Assembly: GCF_000422085.1 (NCBI RefSeq)
Contig: NC_021741.1
Coordinates: forward strand, 434,001-498,000
Reading direction: 5' to 3'
DNA length: 64,000 nucleotides
DNA from: Serratia liquefaciens ATCC 27592
GTDB taxonomy: Bacteria > Pseudomonadota > Gammaproteobacteria > Enterobacterales > Enterobacteriaceae
Under the pieces are notes generated by a model. That model saw nothing but the letters and a program-made list of their open reading frames with translations. It made no database searches and was not told the origin of the DNA. The stretch's first letter is position 1; each line of letters opens with the position of its first letter. Position numbers and translations under genes: made by a program. This document shows, piece after piece, positions 7,156 to 15,618 of this stretch.

Positions 7156-10137
7156 TTATACCTGCAATGCTTGCTGCGAAGTGCCGATAGACTGCCGCAG
7201 ATAATTCAGTAGCATTTGCCGGGTAAACCGCGGTTCTTCGATCCCGCTGTGCCGCAGGAAATGCTGCAGGTTGCTGCAATCCCATTGGTAGGTATTTTGG
7301 TAGAGCTGCACCGTCGATTGCCCATTCACCATATTGTCCCTGAACAGGCTGAGCAACGGGTAGAGCGGTGCATTAGCGTCGTGTTCCCACTGTGCTCGCC
7401 ATTGATCGAAAGGCAGCTGTCGGAAACGGTAGCCACACTCGCGCTCCAGCAGGCGGAAGAAGGCTTGTAGCGTCAGGTTATTCTGGTGCTGGTGGATCAG
7501 GTTGAATTTCTTCCCTAACGCCTGAGGGTTGCGAGTGATATGGGCAATGGATTGGGTCATATAGTCCACCGTCGTCAGGCCCTCGCGCAGGTCTTGCAAC
7601 ACCGGCTGGGTGCCGCTGGTGATACAGGTTTTGACTAGCCGTCCCCACCATTGGTAGCTGGCGCTGACGCCGGTTCGGCTGTGGAAGGTGGCGTACCCCA
7701 GACGGAAGGTCATTAGTGGCAAGCCTTGCGATGCCGCCAGATCGGCAATTTTCTCCATTACCCATTTGCTGCGGACGTAGCCGATATCGGTGATCACCGC
7801 CGGCAGGTTCTGATCTATGTCGTCACTTTCCAGCATCACCCGTTTGCCGGTATGCAAGTGCCCCCAGCTGTAGACCGAAATCGTCGACATCAACATCAGT
7901 GGTTTGGTGCGTCGGTACGCGGCAAAACGAATGATTTCGCGCAGGCCCTGCACATTATCGCGTTTCATATAAGAATAGGGCTGGATAAAGTTCACCGCAC
8001 TTGCCGAATGATAAATGATATCGATCCGCTGGCTGAGTTCACGGAAGTGCTCAGGTGACAGGGCGAAATCGTGCTCGGCCACGTCGCCGGGGATCAGATG
8101 GACGCGCGCGTACTGCTCGGCGGATAAAGTAATCTGATAGCGATTCAGGATCTCGTCGAGTCGTTGCTGCGGGGTTATCCGGCTGCGCTGCCGCACCAGG
8201 CAATACAACTCGGCACGGGTTGTGGCGAGCAACTCTGCCAGCAGATGCGCACCGACAAAGCCGGTGGCGCCGGTGAGCAAAATGGCTTTGGGGTCGCTGA
8301 CCTGTCGCACATCATAATCCGGGTTGATGGTGATATCTGCAGGCAGCCAAACATCGTCTTGCAGAGCACGTACCGGTTCGCTGTCCACCGTCGGCAGTGC
8401 ATGGCCGCTGCGTTCATCCAGCGCCTGCGACAGACGGTTTATCGTCGGATATTCATAAATATCGCGCACATAGACTTTGACTCCGATTGTGTTATCGATG
8501 GCCGTCGCCAGCTTTGCTGCCAGCAGTGAATGGCCGCCGATGTCGAAAAAGTTGTCTTCGGCGCGGATATTCGCCGTCCCCAATACCTGGCTCCAAATAG
8601 CGGCAATGATCTGCCGGCTGCCGGTCAGCGTCTCTGCTGTCGGAGACTGATCCGTGCGGGAAAGGGCCAACAGCGCGGCCTTATCGGTTTTACCATTGGC
8701 ATTGATCGGCATGCGTTCCATCACCAGGAAGCTGGCGGGCAGGAAGTATGAAGGTAACATTTCTTTCAGCTGCCGCTTCACACGTTCGACCAACTCGCCG
8801 TCGTCATTGTCAGCCGCCAGAAACGCCACAATCTGTTTGTTTGCCGGATCCTGGGGTTGGGTGGCAATAGCGACAGCCGCCTTCACTCCCGCAACCTGCA
8901 CCATAACGCTTTCTATTTCGCCCAGTTCCACGCGGTTACCGCGGATTTTGATCTGGTCGTCTAGACGCCCGAGGTATTGAATGCGTTGATCCGGTAGCCA
9001 GCGTGCCCGATCGCCGCTGCGGTAGAGGCGTTTACCGGCAAAATGCACCGGGGTAATAAACTTTTCTGCGGTGAGCTGTGGGTCATTCAGGTAACCACGA
9101 GCCAGGCAACGGCCACTGATATAAAGCTCGCCAGCCTGTTGGCCACTCACCGGTTGCAGATGATCGTCGAGAATGAAGATCTCGGTGTCTGCCACCGGTC
9201 GACCGATAGTCGCGGCCGTGTTTTGTGTTGCACAAGTGACCCGATTCCAAGTGGCGAAGATGGTCGCTTCAGTGGGGCCGTAGTAATCCACCAAGGGGTA
9301 ACTCACTCCACGGAGATCGATCGGGTTGAGTTTTTCCCCGGCGGTAAACAGGTAGCGCAGCGCCAGGTTTTCTGGCTGTGGCGCGCCGACGATTTCAGCC
9401 ACCAACACCGTGGGCACGAAAGCATGGGTGATCTGGTGGTCTGCGAAGAAGTTGAGCAGGGCAGAGGGCTGCAGTCGGGTCTCTTCTTGCGGCAAATATA
9501 GCGTGCCGCCGCTGAGCAATGCTGCCCAGATTTCCCACTGAGCCACATCAAAGCCGATACCGGCTATCAGCGTGGAACGGCTTTCATGGCTCATGGCGAA
9601 TTTTTGATTATGCCAGAGAATAATATTCAACAGTGAATGATGTTCAATCATCACTCCCTTGGGCTTGCCGGTAGTGCCAGAGGTGAAAATAATATAAGCC
9701 GTTGCATCACTCTTGGGATTTATTAATTCAAAAGGAACCAGTTTATCTGATGTAATATTATCAATGGTAATAATTTTCACATCGGGGTTATTTATTTCAA
9801 AAGTAATTGATAAGTTACTCAATATGATTAATTTTGACCCGCTTTGTCTGACAATATCCAGAATTCTTTTTTCAGGATATCGGGCATCGATGGGGATATA
9901 ACTTGCTCCAGCTTTGATAATCGCCAGGATACCTATCAGCAATTCCGGCGTGCGCAGCGCGACTAATGGCACGTTGTCACCGGGGCTAACGCCCTGCCGT
10001 TGCAACTGACCGCAGAGTTGGTTGCTGGCTTCATTTAACTGTCGGTAGGTAATACGTTGATCGTCACTGACGATCGCCAGTGCTTCGGGGGAATAAGTGA
10101 CCTGTTGGATAAAATAATCCAATATGCTTTGAGCCAT
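7156..10137 (-). CDS. Single-module NRPS-like enzyme: adenylation, carrier and terminal thioester reductase (A-T-R)
   Basis: A 993-aa stand-alone protein. The adenylation domain spans about 1-490: A3 FTSGTTGKPKGV (from about 149), A5 DYYGPTEATIF, A7 YRSGDRARWLPD and A8 GRLDDQIKIRGNRVELGEIE. The carrier domain has DNFFDIGGHSLLAAKL with the phosphopantetheine Ser at 537. The reductase domain starts near 615 with LLTGATGFVGAHLLAELL and has YVRSKWVMEK as the YxxxK catalytic pair. It should activate a carboxylic or amino acid, load it on the carrier and release an aldehyde or alcohol using NADPH. No condensation domain or other NRPS gene is adjacent. The start at 10137 is chosen for GGAGA upstream and the family-like N-terminus MAQSILDYF. 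My by-eye specificity code (about D-V-W-F-F-A-Y-I-F) matches no code I know, so the substrate is open. Confidence 0.9.
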   Translation of the reverse strand: MAQSILDYFIQQVTYSPEALAIVSDDQRITYRQLNEASNQLCGQLQRQGVSPGDNVPLVALRTPELLIGILAIIKAGASYIPIDARYPEKRILDIVRQSGSKLIILSNLSITFEINNPDVKIITIDNITSDKLVPFELINPKSDATAYIIFTSGTTGKPKGVMIEHHSLLNIILWHNQKFAMSHESRSTLIAGIGFDVAQWEIWAALLSGGTLYLPQEETRLQPSALLNFFADHQITHAFVPTVLVAEIVGAPQPENLALRYLFTAGEKLNPIDLRGVSYPLVDYYGPTEATIFATWNRVTCATQNTAATIGRPVADTEIFILDDHLQPVSGQQAGELYISGRCLARGYLNDPQLTAEKFITPVHFAGKRLYRSGDRARWLPDQRIQYLGRLDDQIKIRGNRVELGEIESVMVQVAGVKAAVAIATQPQDPANKQIVAFLAADNDDGELVERVKRQLKEMLPSYFLPASFLVMERMPINANGKTDKAALLALSRTDQSPTAETLTGSRQIIAAIWSQVLGTANIRAEDNFFDIGGHSLLAAKLATAIDNTIGVKVYVRDIYEYPTINRLSQALDERSGHALPTVDSEPVRALQDDVWLPADITINPDYDVRQVSDPKAILLTGATGFVGAHLLAELLATTRAELYCLVRQRSRITPQQRLDEILNRYQITLSAEQYARVHLIPGDVAEHDFALSPEHFRELSQRIDIIYHSASAVNFIQPYSYMKRDNVQGLREIIRFAAYRRTKPLMLMSTISVYSWGHLHTGKRVMLESDDIDQNLPAVITDIGYVRSKWVMEKIADLAASQGLPLMTFRLGYATFHSRTGVSASYQWWGRLVKTCITSGTQPVLQDLREGLTTVDYMTQSIAHITRNPQALGKKFNLIHQHQNNLTLQAFFRLLERECGYRFRQLPFDQWRAQWEHDANAPLYPLLSLFRDNMVNGQSTVQLYQNTYQWDCSNLQHFLRHSGIEEPRFTRQMLLNYLRQSIGTSQQALQV

Positions 10138-10289
10138 GGGATATTCTCCTGAGATAATTAGTCTGGTTAATAAATCACAAGAAATCATAGCCTGGCCGGG
10201 CGAAAATAATTATAGACGTATTTTTAATGTGGAATTGTAAATGTGGGGAGGGTAGGTCTATCGTTATAAAATAATTGAAATAATAAAAA

Positions 10290-10326
10290 TACTAAAAATA
10301 AAAACGGCCAGCCTGGGCTGACCGTT
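10290..10326 (-). terminator. Rho-independent terminator of ridA
   Basis: On the minus strand an 11-bp stem (AACGGTCAGCC / GGCTGGCCGTT with one mismatch) is followed by a T-rich run. It lies directly after the ridA stop and separates it from the A-T-R gene. Confidence 0.8.
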
Positions 10327-10344
10327 GGGCGCGTGATCGCGGTA

Positions 10345-10731
10345 TTAGCGACGAACGGCGATGGCTTCGATTTCGATTTTCACGTCTTTCGGCAGACGGG
10401 CCACTTCAACGCAGGAACGGGCCGGGAACGGCGCGCTGTGCTCGGTGAAGAAAGCTTCATAAGAGGCGTTAACGGTAGCGAAGTCGTTAAGATCTTTCAC
10501 GAAAACCGTGGTTTTCACGATATCGGCCACTTTCAGGCCGGCGGCTTCAACGATCGCTTTAACGTTTTCCAGCGACTGGCGAGCCTGAGCGGCAACGTCG
10601 TCGGCAACGGCGCCGGTTTTCGGATCGACCGGGATCTGGCCGGAAGTGATGATCATGCTGCCCAGATCAACGCCCTGCACGTAAGGACCAATGGCTGCCG
10701 GGGCGAGTTCAGTGCTGATGTTACGTGACAT
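10345..10731 (-). CDS. ridA: RidA, 2-iminobutanoate/2-iminopropanoate deaminase
   Basis: A 128-aa member of the YjgF/YER057c/UK114 family. It hydrolyses reactive enamine/imine intermediates released by PLP enzymes such as threonine dehydratase. Sequence signatures: GPYVQGVDLGSMIITSGQIP near the N-terminus, and RSCVEVARLPKDVKIEIEA near the C-terminus, where the active-site Arg of the family lies in the RSCVEV motif. Its position next to pyrI and pyrB is the conserved enterobacterial order. A strong terminator follows. Start ATG with an AGGAGAAAAA-type site upstream. Confidence 0.96.
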   Translation of the reverse strand: MSRNISTELAPAAIGPYVQGVDLGSMIITSGQIPVDPKTGAVADDVAAQARQSLENVKAIVEAAGLKVADIVKTTVFVKDLNDFATVNASYEAFFTEHSAPFPARSCVEVARLPKDVKIEIEAIAVRR

Positions 10732-10742
10732 TTTTTCTCCTG

Positions 10743-10832
10743 ATATACCCTTCGTCTTTCAAATCGCAGCGCGGTGGGCTGCGTGGCTCTCCGTAGCGTC
10801 GGGCCCGGTATTCGGTGCCCCTACGGGGTTCC
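10743..10832. repeat. Truncated ERIC-like arm joined to a GTAGGGGC-type palindrome
   Basis: Bases 10743-10790 (TATACCCTTCGTCTTTCAAA, then GCGGTGGGCTGCGTGGCTC) resemble the left arm of an ERIC element. They are followed by CCGTAGCGTCGGGCCC and GGTGCCCCTACGG, which fold as an imperfect inverted repeat. The central ERIC core is absent. Tentative. Confidence 0.4.
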
Positions 10833-10888
10833 CATTATAGGCAGTCACCGGGAGAATAACAGCCTCATCTCCCGGCCGCCGGCCGAAC

Positions 10889-11353
10889 TCAGTCCGCCTG
10901 CAAGACCACCTGATGCTCGAACTCTTTTTCGCAGTAGCGGCATTTCAGGTGTACGTCGCCGTCGCGGGATTTCACGCTAAAGCTGGAAGACACCGGTTCG
11001 CTGCGGCTGATGCAGTTGCTGTTCGGGCAGGTCAGCACGCCGTCGATGTGATCCGGCAGGCTGAGGGTCAGCTTGCGTACCACTTCATAATTGTCGATGC
11101 GGTTAACCGTGGCTTTCGGCGCGTACATGGCCAGTTGGTTGGCCTGTTGCTCCGTCAGGAAGGTGTTTTCGATTTTGATCAGGTCTTTACGGCCCAGCTC
11201 GTTGGAAGGCAGGTTCAGGCCGATGGTGATGCGCTGGTCGGTGGCGGTCAGCTTGAACAGCGTCAGCAGCTTAAACCCGATCTGTGCCGGAATATGGTCA
11301 ATCACCGTGCCGCACTTGATCGCTTCAACCTGCAGTTTGTTATCGTGAGTCAT
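10889..11353 (-). CDS. pyrI: Aspartate carbamoyltransferase regulatory chain PyrI
   Basis: 154 aa, the usual length. It binds CTP and ATP and gives allosteric control to the PyrB trimers in the c6r6 holoenzyme of pyrimidine synthesis. The N-terminal nucleotide-binding domain starts [20 protein letters not shown]. The C-terminal zinc domain has the four ligands in CPNSNC and CRYCEKEF (C109, C114, C138, C141 in E. coli numbering). It begins 12 nt after the pyrB stop, so it is co-transcribed with pyrB from the pyrL attenuator. Confidence 0.97.
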   Translation of the reverse strand: MTHDNKLQVEAIKCGTVIDHIPAQIGFKLLTLFKLTATDQRITIGLNLPSNELGRKDLIKIENTFLTEQQANQLAMYAPKATVNRIDNYEVVRKLTLSLPDHIDGVLTCPNSNCISRSEPVSSSFSVKSRDGDVHLKCRYCEKEFEHQVVLQAD

Positions 11354-11365
11354 GACGGTTCCCCC

Positions 11366-12301
11366 TTAAAGAGCCAAATCTGCGTTTAAAACCAGCGCCA
11401 GCAGCGCCTGACGGGCAAAAATGCCGTTACCCGCCTGCTGGAAATAGTAGGCGTACGGCGTTTTGTCCACGTCGGTAGTGATTTCGTCAATACGTGGCAG
11501 CGGGTGCAGCACCTTGAGGTTGGCGCGTGCGCCGGCCAGATCCGCTGCGCGCAGAACGAACTGCGCCTTCACGTTGGCGTATTCGGAAGGATCCAGACGC
11601 TCTTTCTGCACCCGGGTCATGTAGAGAATATCCAGCTCGGGGACCACTTCTTCAATGCTGCTGTGCAGGCTGAACTCGATGCCTTTCTCTTCCAGCATTT
11701 GCAGGATATAGGCCGGCATTGCCAGCGCGTCCGGCGCGATGAAGAAGAAGCGGTTGCCTTCAAACTTGGCCAGCGCCTGCGCCAGTGAGTGCACGGTGCG
11801 GCCGTATTTCAGGTCGCCGACCATGGCGATATTGATGTTGTTCAGGCGGCCCTGGGTTTCCTGAATGGTGAACAGGTCGAGCAGCGTCTGGGTTGGGTGC
11901 TGGTTGGCGCCGTCACCGGCGTTGAGCACCGGGATGCCGCCGGAGAATTCGGTCGCCAGGCGCGCCGCGCCTTCCTGCGGATGACGCATGACGATGGCGT
12001 CGACGTAGGTGCCAATCACCGAGATGGTGTCGGCCAGCGTTTCGCCTTTCTTGCCGAGCGAGGTGTTGCTGCCGTCGGCAAAACCCACTACCGAAGCGCC
12101 CAGACGGTGCATCGAGGTTTCAAACGACAGGCGGGTACGGGTCGAGGCTTCAAAGAAGCAGCTGGCGATCACCTTGTGTTTTAGCAGCTCGGGTTGCGGA
12201 TTGGCTTTCAGGCTGGCGGCGGTGCGCAGCACCAGCTCCAGATCCTCGCGGCTGAGATCGTTAATAGAGATGATATGTTTGTGATACAGCGGGTTGGCCA
12301 T
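11366..12301 (-). CDS. pyrB: Aspartate carbamoyltransferase catalytic chain PyrB
   Basis: 311 aa, the same length as E. coli PyrB. It catalyses carbamoyl phosphate plus aspartate to N-carbamoyl aspartate, the committed step of pyrimidine synthesis. Visible are the carbamoyl-phosphate loop [17 protein letters not shown], the [12 protein letters not shown] segment, and HPLPRIDEI near the C-terminus. It is preceded by a leader with attenuator (pyrL) and followed by pyrI. Confidence 0.97.
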   Translation of the reverse strand: MANPLYHKHIISINDLSREDLELVLRTAASLKANPQPELLKHKVIASCFFEASTRTRLSFETSMHRLGASVVGFADGSNTSLGKKGETLADTISVIGTYVDAIVMRHPQEGAARLATEFSGGIPVLNAGDGANQHPTQTLLDLFTIQETQGRLNNINIAMVGDLKYGRTVHSLAQALAKFEGNRFFFIAPDALAMPAYILQMLEEKGIEFSLHSSIEEVVPELDILYMTRVQKERLDPSEYANVKAQFVLRAADLAGARANLKVLHPLPRIDEITTDVDKTPYAYYFQQAGNGIFARQALLALVLNADLAL

Positions 12302-12357
12302 TTTTCACTCTCCTCGACTCGTGCCCGTGGCGCGGGGCTTTGAACAGATTTTTCAGG

Positions 12358-12385
12358 CAAAAAAAAGCCCCTCAACGAGGGGCTT
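12358..12385 (-). terminator. Attenuator of the pyrBI operon
   Basis: On the minus strand AGCCCCTC-GTT-GAGGGGCT is followed by a run of T residues, directly between pyrL and pyrB. The pyrL stop codon lies inside the stem, so a ribosome following RNA polymerase closely would block the hairpin. This fits the UTP-sensitive attenuation known for enterobacterial pyrBI. Confidence 0.88.
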
Positions 12386-12485
12386 GAAACGATCGGTTTA
12401 GCAACAGGAGAAACAACGGCAGTTGGCTGCCGATTGGCAGTCGGTTTTGTCGGTTGTGGCTAACAAAACAAACGTCGTTTTTCAT
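12372..12485 (-). CDS. pyrL: pyrBI operon leader peptide
   Basis: A 37-codon ORF starting [15 protein letters not shown] and ending LNRSFQAPR, with a strong AGGAGAAAGC site before its ATG. It precedes pyrB and ends within the attenuator stem. The stretch coding for [11 protein letters not shown] is U-rich in the mRNA, as expected for UTP-dependent polymerase pausing. The peptide itself is unlike E. coli PyrL (44 aa), which is normal because the leader acts through ribosome position rather than product. An in-frame start at 12563 has no comparable ribosome site and was rejected. Confidence 0.75.
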   Translation of the reverse strand: MKNDVCFVSHNRQNRLPIGSQLPLFLLLLNRSFQAPR

Positions 12486-12614
12486 GCTTTCTCCTGGCAA
12501 ATTGTCGCGCATTATACTCGCGCCTTTGTCCACTGCAAGCGCTAAAACGCCGATTTTTGTCATTTCGCAATCGATTGGCTGGTGGCCTTTAGCCGCATGG
12601 CAGAAAATTTACCT

Positions 12615-13619
12615 TCAGTGGGCTCGGCGCAGCAAAATCACCAGAACGAAAACGCCGCCCAGCCCGGCGGTAATGATCCCGATGGGCAGCTCTTGGGGGG
12701 CGGTGATGACGCGGCTCAGCAGATCGCCAGCAGAGAGCAATATGGCCCCTAACACCCCGACCAACGGTAGCAGACGCCGGTGACGTACGCCGGTAAAAGG
12801 GCGCGCCAGATGGGGAACCATTAAGCCGACAAATCCTATCACCCCGGTCAATGCCACCAGTAATGCCGTCGCCAACGAACAGCAAAGAAACACTTCCGTG
12901 CGCAAACGGCGGGTGTTGATGCCCAGCGTGCCGGCGGTCTGTTCGCCCGCCAGTAAGCCGTCCAGCGATCGCCAGCGCAAGGCAATCAATACCACCAGCA
13001 ACAGCAGCGCTATCAAGGCAAAAAGCACATTATCCCAGCGGGCCAGCCCCAGCCCGCCCAGCGTCCAGAATAGTACGCTACTGGCGGTACGCTGATCGCC
13101 GGAAAAAACCAGATAGTTGGTGAAGGCCCCGAATAAAAAAGAAACCGCCAGCCCGCAGATAATCAGCTTTTCGGTGCCTTTTTGCGATTGAGTCATAAAA
13201 ATAACCAGCACCACGGCAGCAGAGAGCATGCCACCGGCAAAGGAAGACACCGGTAACGTCCAGGCCCCGAGGCTATCACCGAGACGGGTCATCACCAGCA
13301 CCACGCCGGCGGAGGCGCCAGAGGAGAGGCCAAACAGAAAGGGATCGGCCAAATCGTTGCGGGTTGTGGTTTGCAACAGCGCGCCGACCAACGCCAGGCC
13401 AGCCCCCGCCAGTAGCCCAAGCAAGGTGCGTGGCAAACGCAGTTCCAGCACGATGCTTTTGATCATGGGGGGTACATCACCCGGGACGATGCCCAGCGCG
13501 CTTAACACCTGGGCAAGAGAGAGCGACACGCTGCCTTGGGCGACATTGGCGAAGATTAACCCTGCCAATAACAGCGGGGCGAGGGTCCAGGCCAGCCTGA
13601 AACGTATTTTTTCCGACAT
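12615..13619 (-). CDS. FecCD/BtuC-family ABC transporter permease
   Basis: 334 aa with about ten hydrophobic segments. GAGLALVGALLQTTTRNDLADPFLFGLSSGASAG is characteristic of the BtuC/FecD/FhuB permease family, as is GVIGFVGLMVPHLARPFTG near the C-terminus, the loop that contacts the ATPase. It should form the inner-membrane channel for a metal chelate or corrinoid. Its ATG overlaps the stop of the binding-protein gene (TGATG), so the two are translationally coupled. The ATPase lies one gene upstream, beyond the leader described below. Confidence 0.88.
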   Translation of the reverse strand: MSEKIRFRLAWTLAPLLLAGLIFANVAQGSVSLSLAQVLSALGIVPGDVPPMIKSIVLELRLPRTLLGLLAGAGLALVGALLQTTTRNDLADPFLFGLSSGASAGVVLVMTRLGDSLGAWTLPVSSFAGGMLSAAVVLVIFMTQSQKGTEKLIICGLAVSFLFGAFTNYLVFSGDQRTASSVLFWTLGGLGLARWDNVLFALIALLLLVVLIALRWRSLDGLLAGEQTAGTLGINTRRLRTEVFLCCSLATALLVALTGVIGFVGLMVPHLARPFTGVRHRRLLPLVGVLGAILLSAGDLLSRVITAPQELPIGIITAGLGGVFVLVILLRRAH

Positions 13620-14575
13620 CAGCTAACAGCGGCAGGATAAAGGGCCTGAGCCAGTTTGTGGATCGCCTCAATATTGACCGGCCCCGGTGTTAACGCCTGG
13701 TATTTCAATTTCAAATAGCGGTGATGAACCACTGCCGGGGTTTGCTTCATCAGGGGGTGTTGTTCAAGGAAAAGCTGCCGCGCATCGATGCTGTCGGTGG
13801 GCTCAGCCTGATAGTCCACCAGAATGATAAATTCAGGCTCTGTCGCCGCCACGCTTTCCCAATTGGTGTTCACCCAGCTGGTGTTCAGGGTATCCATCAC
13901 GTTTGTTGCCCCAGCGGCTTCAATAATCGCCGTCGGCATGGCGTAGGCCCCGCTGGTGTAGGGCTTTTCTTCGCCAGAATCATAAAGGAACACCCTGACG
14001 GGTTTTTGCGTCGCAATTTTTCGATGGATATCTGCCACCTGACGTTGCCAGCCTGCGACCAGCTTTTCCGCCTGTTCCTGTTTACCAAAGACTTTGCCGA
14101 GCCTGATCATATCGTCGTAGAGCAAATCCATACTGGCCCGCGGCCGATGGTTGTCGACGTGGATGCAGCTTTCACTCAGCACCAGCGTTTTGATATTGAA
14201 TTTTGCCAGCGCTTGCGGGGTCACTTCCCCACGAAGACCATAATTCCAGCCGGCGAAGAACAGGTCTGGACTGGCAGCGAGAAGGTTTTCGATCGTCGGG
14301 TATTTGGGGGCCAGTTCAGGAATGGTTCCCTGCTGCTGCGTGAATTCAGGGATGTTTTTGTACCAGCCGGAGATCCCTGTCACGCCGACGATAGAAGGCT
14401 GGAGCTGCAGGGCAAAGGCCATTTGCGACATATTGATATCTTGAATAATGGCACGCTGTGGCGGGCGTTCAAAGGTCAGGGGCTGGCCGCAGTTGTCCAC
14501 CGTAACCGGGAAACCAGAGGCCCCGGCGCTTGCCGCGGTGAATGCCAGTAACGCGGCGAGGGTTAACTTTTTCAC
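13619..14575 (-). CDS. Periplasmic binding protein of FecB/BtuF type
   Basis: 318 aa with an N-terminal signal peptide (KKLTLAALLAFTAASAGASG). It has the class III (FecB/BtuF-like) pattern: VTVDNCGQPLTFERPPQRAI at the start, GVTGISGWYKNIPE, and NLLAASPDLFFAGW. It captures the ligand for the FecCD-type permease immediately downstream. The start is GTG at 14575 with GGAGTCGAT upstream; an ATG one base earlier in another frame meets a stop at once. The cobalamin-riboswitch-like leader upstream suggests a corrinoid or corrinoid-linked ligand, but the protein alone does not distinguish this from a ferric siderophore. Confidence 0.85.
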   Translation of the reverse strand: MKKLTLAALLAFTAASAGASGFPVTVDNCGQPLTFERPPQRAIIQDINMSQMAFALQLQPSIVGVTGISGWYKNIPEFTQQQGTIPELAPKYPTIENLLAASPDLFFAGWNYGLRGEVTPQALAKFNIKTLVLSESCIHVDNHRPRASMDLLYDDMIRLGKVFGKQEQAEKLVAGWQRQVADIHRKIATQKPVRVFLYDSGEEKPYTSGAYAMPTAIIEAAGATNVMDTLNTSWVNTNWESVAATEPEFIILVDYQAEPTDSIDARQLFLEQHPLMKQTPAVVHHRYLKLKYQALTPGPVNIEAIHKLAQALYPAAVS

Positions 14576-14589
14576 ATCGACTCCAGATT

Positions 14590-14760
14590 CATTGCACCGA
14601 AAGGCTATTGATTGGGCATTACCGTCGGTTGTCTGGCCTGGCGTCAGTGGGGCGGAGGAAGGTCATCCCACTCGGGTAATCCCGTGGGCAAAACGGCAAA
14701 ACCGAAGTCAATAACCCGGTTTATTGGAAACGGGGCAACATACCTGAATAATTCGTATGA
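14590..14760 (-). promoter_or_regulatory. Cobalamin-riboswitch-like leader of the binding protein/permease pair
   Basis: On the minus strand GGCCAGACAACCGACG (about 14626-14641) closely follows the B12-box consensus RGYCMGRANACCNGCC. Upstream, GCCCACGGGATTACCCGAG and then TGGGATGACC resemble the GCCACTG-hairpin-GTGGGAAG block of cobalamin riboswitches. The 5' half is less convincing by eye. It sits between the ATPase gene and the binding-protein gene, whose GTG start lies about 15-50 nt beyond its 3' end. A covariance-model search was not possible, so this is a strong suspicion only. Confidence 0.55.
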
Positions 14761-14810
14761 CAAATATAGTTAGATCAAACAATTGTCGATTGTGGCGAAT
14801 ATCGCGGGGA

Positions 14811-15599
14811 TTATGTCGGTAAAGCCTCGAAGAAACGCACAGCTTCGCCGCTTTCCGGATGACGAACCTGCAGCGTTCTCATGCCAAACACCTGTTGCAG
14901 GTGCGCCGATTCCAGCACCGTTTCAGGGCGGTCATAACAAAGGATTTTCCCTTTATTGATGATCATCACCTTATCGGAAAAGGGTTGCACCAGCTCGAGA
15001 TCGTGCAGCACTTTTATCGTGGCTATCTTTTTTTCATGGATCAGCGACAGCAGTTGATGTCGGGCCAGCGGATCGAGATGGTTAGTGGGTTCATCAAGCA
15101 ATAACAGCACCGGCTGCTGCGCCAATGCTCTGGCGAACCCGGCGCGCTGGCGTTCACCGCCTGAAAGCTTGCCCAGCGGGCTATGTTGCAGGTGGCCGAT
15201 ACCCACTTCCTCCATCGCTTTTGCAACTATCAGCGCGTGTTGAGATGGCGAATGATCGGCCAGCCAGGGCAGTCGTCCCAGCGCCACATACTCGCTAACC
15301 TTAAGCCGTAAATCCGCATCATCGTGCTGGCTCAGCAAGGCGATAGCGCGGGCGCGTTGCAGGGGTTTTAAGCTGGCTAGGGGCGTTCCCTGAAAGAGAA
15401 TTTCGCCTTCGGTCGGCTTGAGCTCACAGGTCAGTAGCCGCAATAGCGTGGATTTCCCACTGCCGTTCGGGCCGATAATGGTAACGGATTCACCGGGTTG
15501 AATACTGAAGCTGGCCCGATCAATTCGCGGGGCTTTCCCTGGGGTCGTCAGAGAAAGATTCTGCACCGACAGCAGGCTGTCGGTGGGCAGGCTGGTCAT
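14811..15599 (-). CDS. ABC transporter ATP-binding protein (FecE/BtuD/FhuC type)
   Basis: 262 aa. Walker A is GPNGSGKSTLLRLL, the signature is LSGGERQRAGFARAL and Walker B is LLLLDEPTNHLD, followed by the switch His in VLHDLEL. It should power the FecCD-type permease encoded two genes downstream. The start at 15599 (MTSLPTDSLLSV) is preferred for AAGGATATTTC upstream; the longer start at 15635 would read into the end of the preceding gene. It lies 19 nt after the D-serine-dehydratase-like gene and may share its transcript, while the permease and binding protein are behind the riboswitch-like leader. Such a split of one importer is unusual. Confidence 0.85.
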   Translation of the reverse strand: MTSLPTDSLLSVQNLSLTTPGKAPRIDRASFSIQPGESVTIIGPNGSGKSTLLRLLTCELKPTEGEILFQGTPLASLKPLQRARAIALLSQHDDADLRLKVSEYVALGRLPWLADHSPSQHALIVAKAMEEVGIGHLQHSPLGKLSGGERQRAGFARALAQQPVLLLLDEPTNHLDPLARHQLLSLIHEKKIATIKVLHDLELVQPFSDKVMIINKGKILCYDRPETVLESAHLQQVFGMRTLQVRHPESGEAVRFFEALPT

Positions 15600-15618
15600 G
15601 AAATATCCTTTTCCGAGC

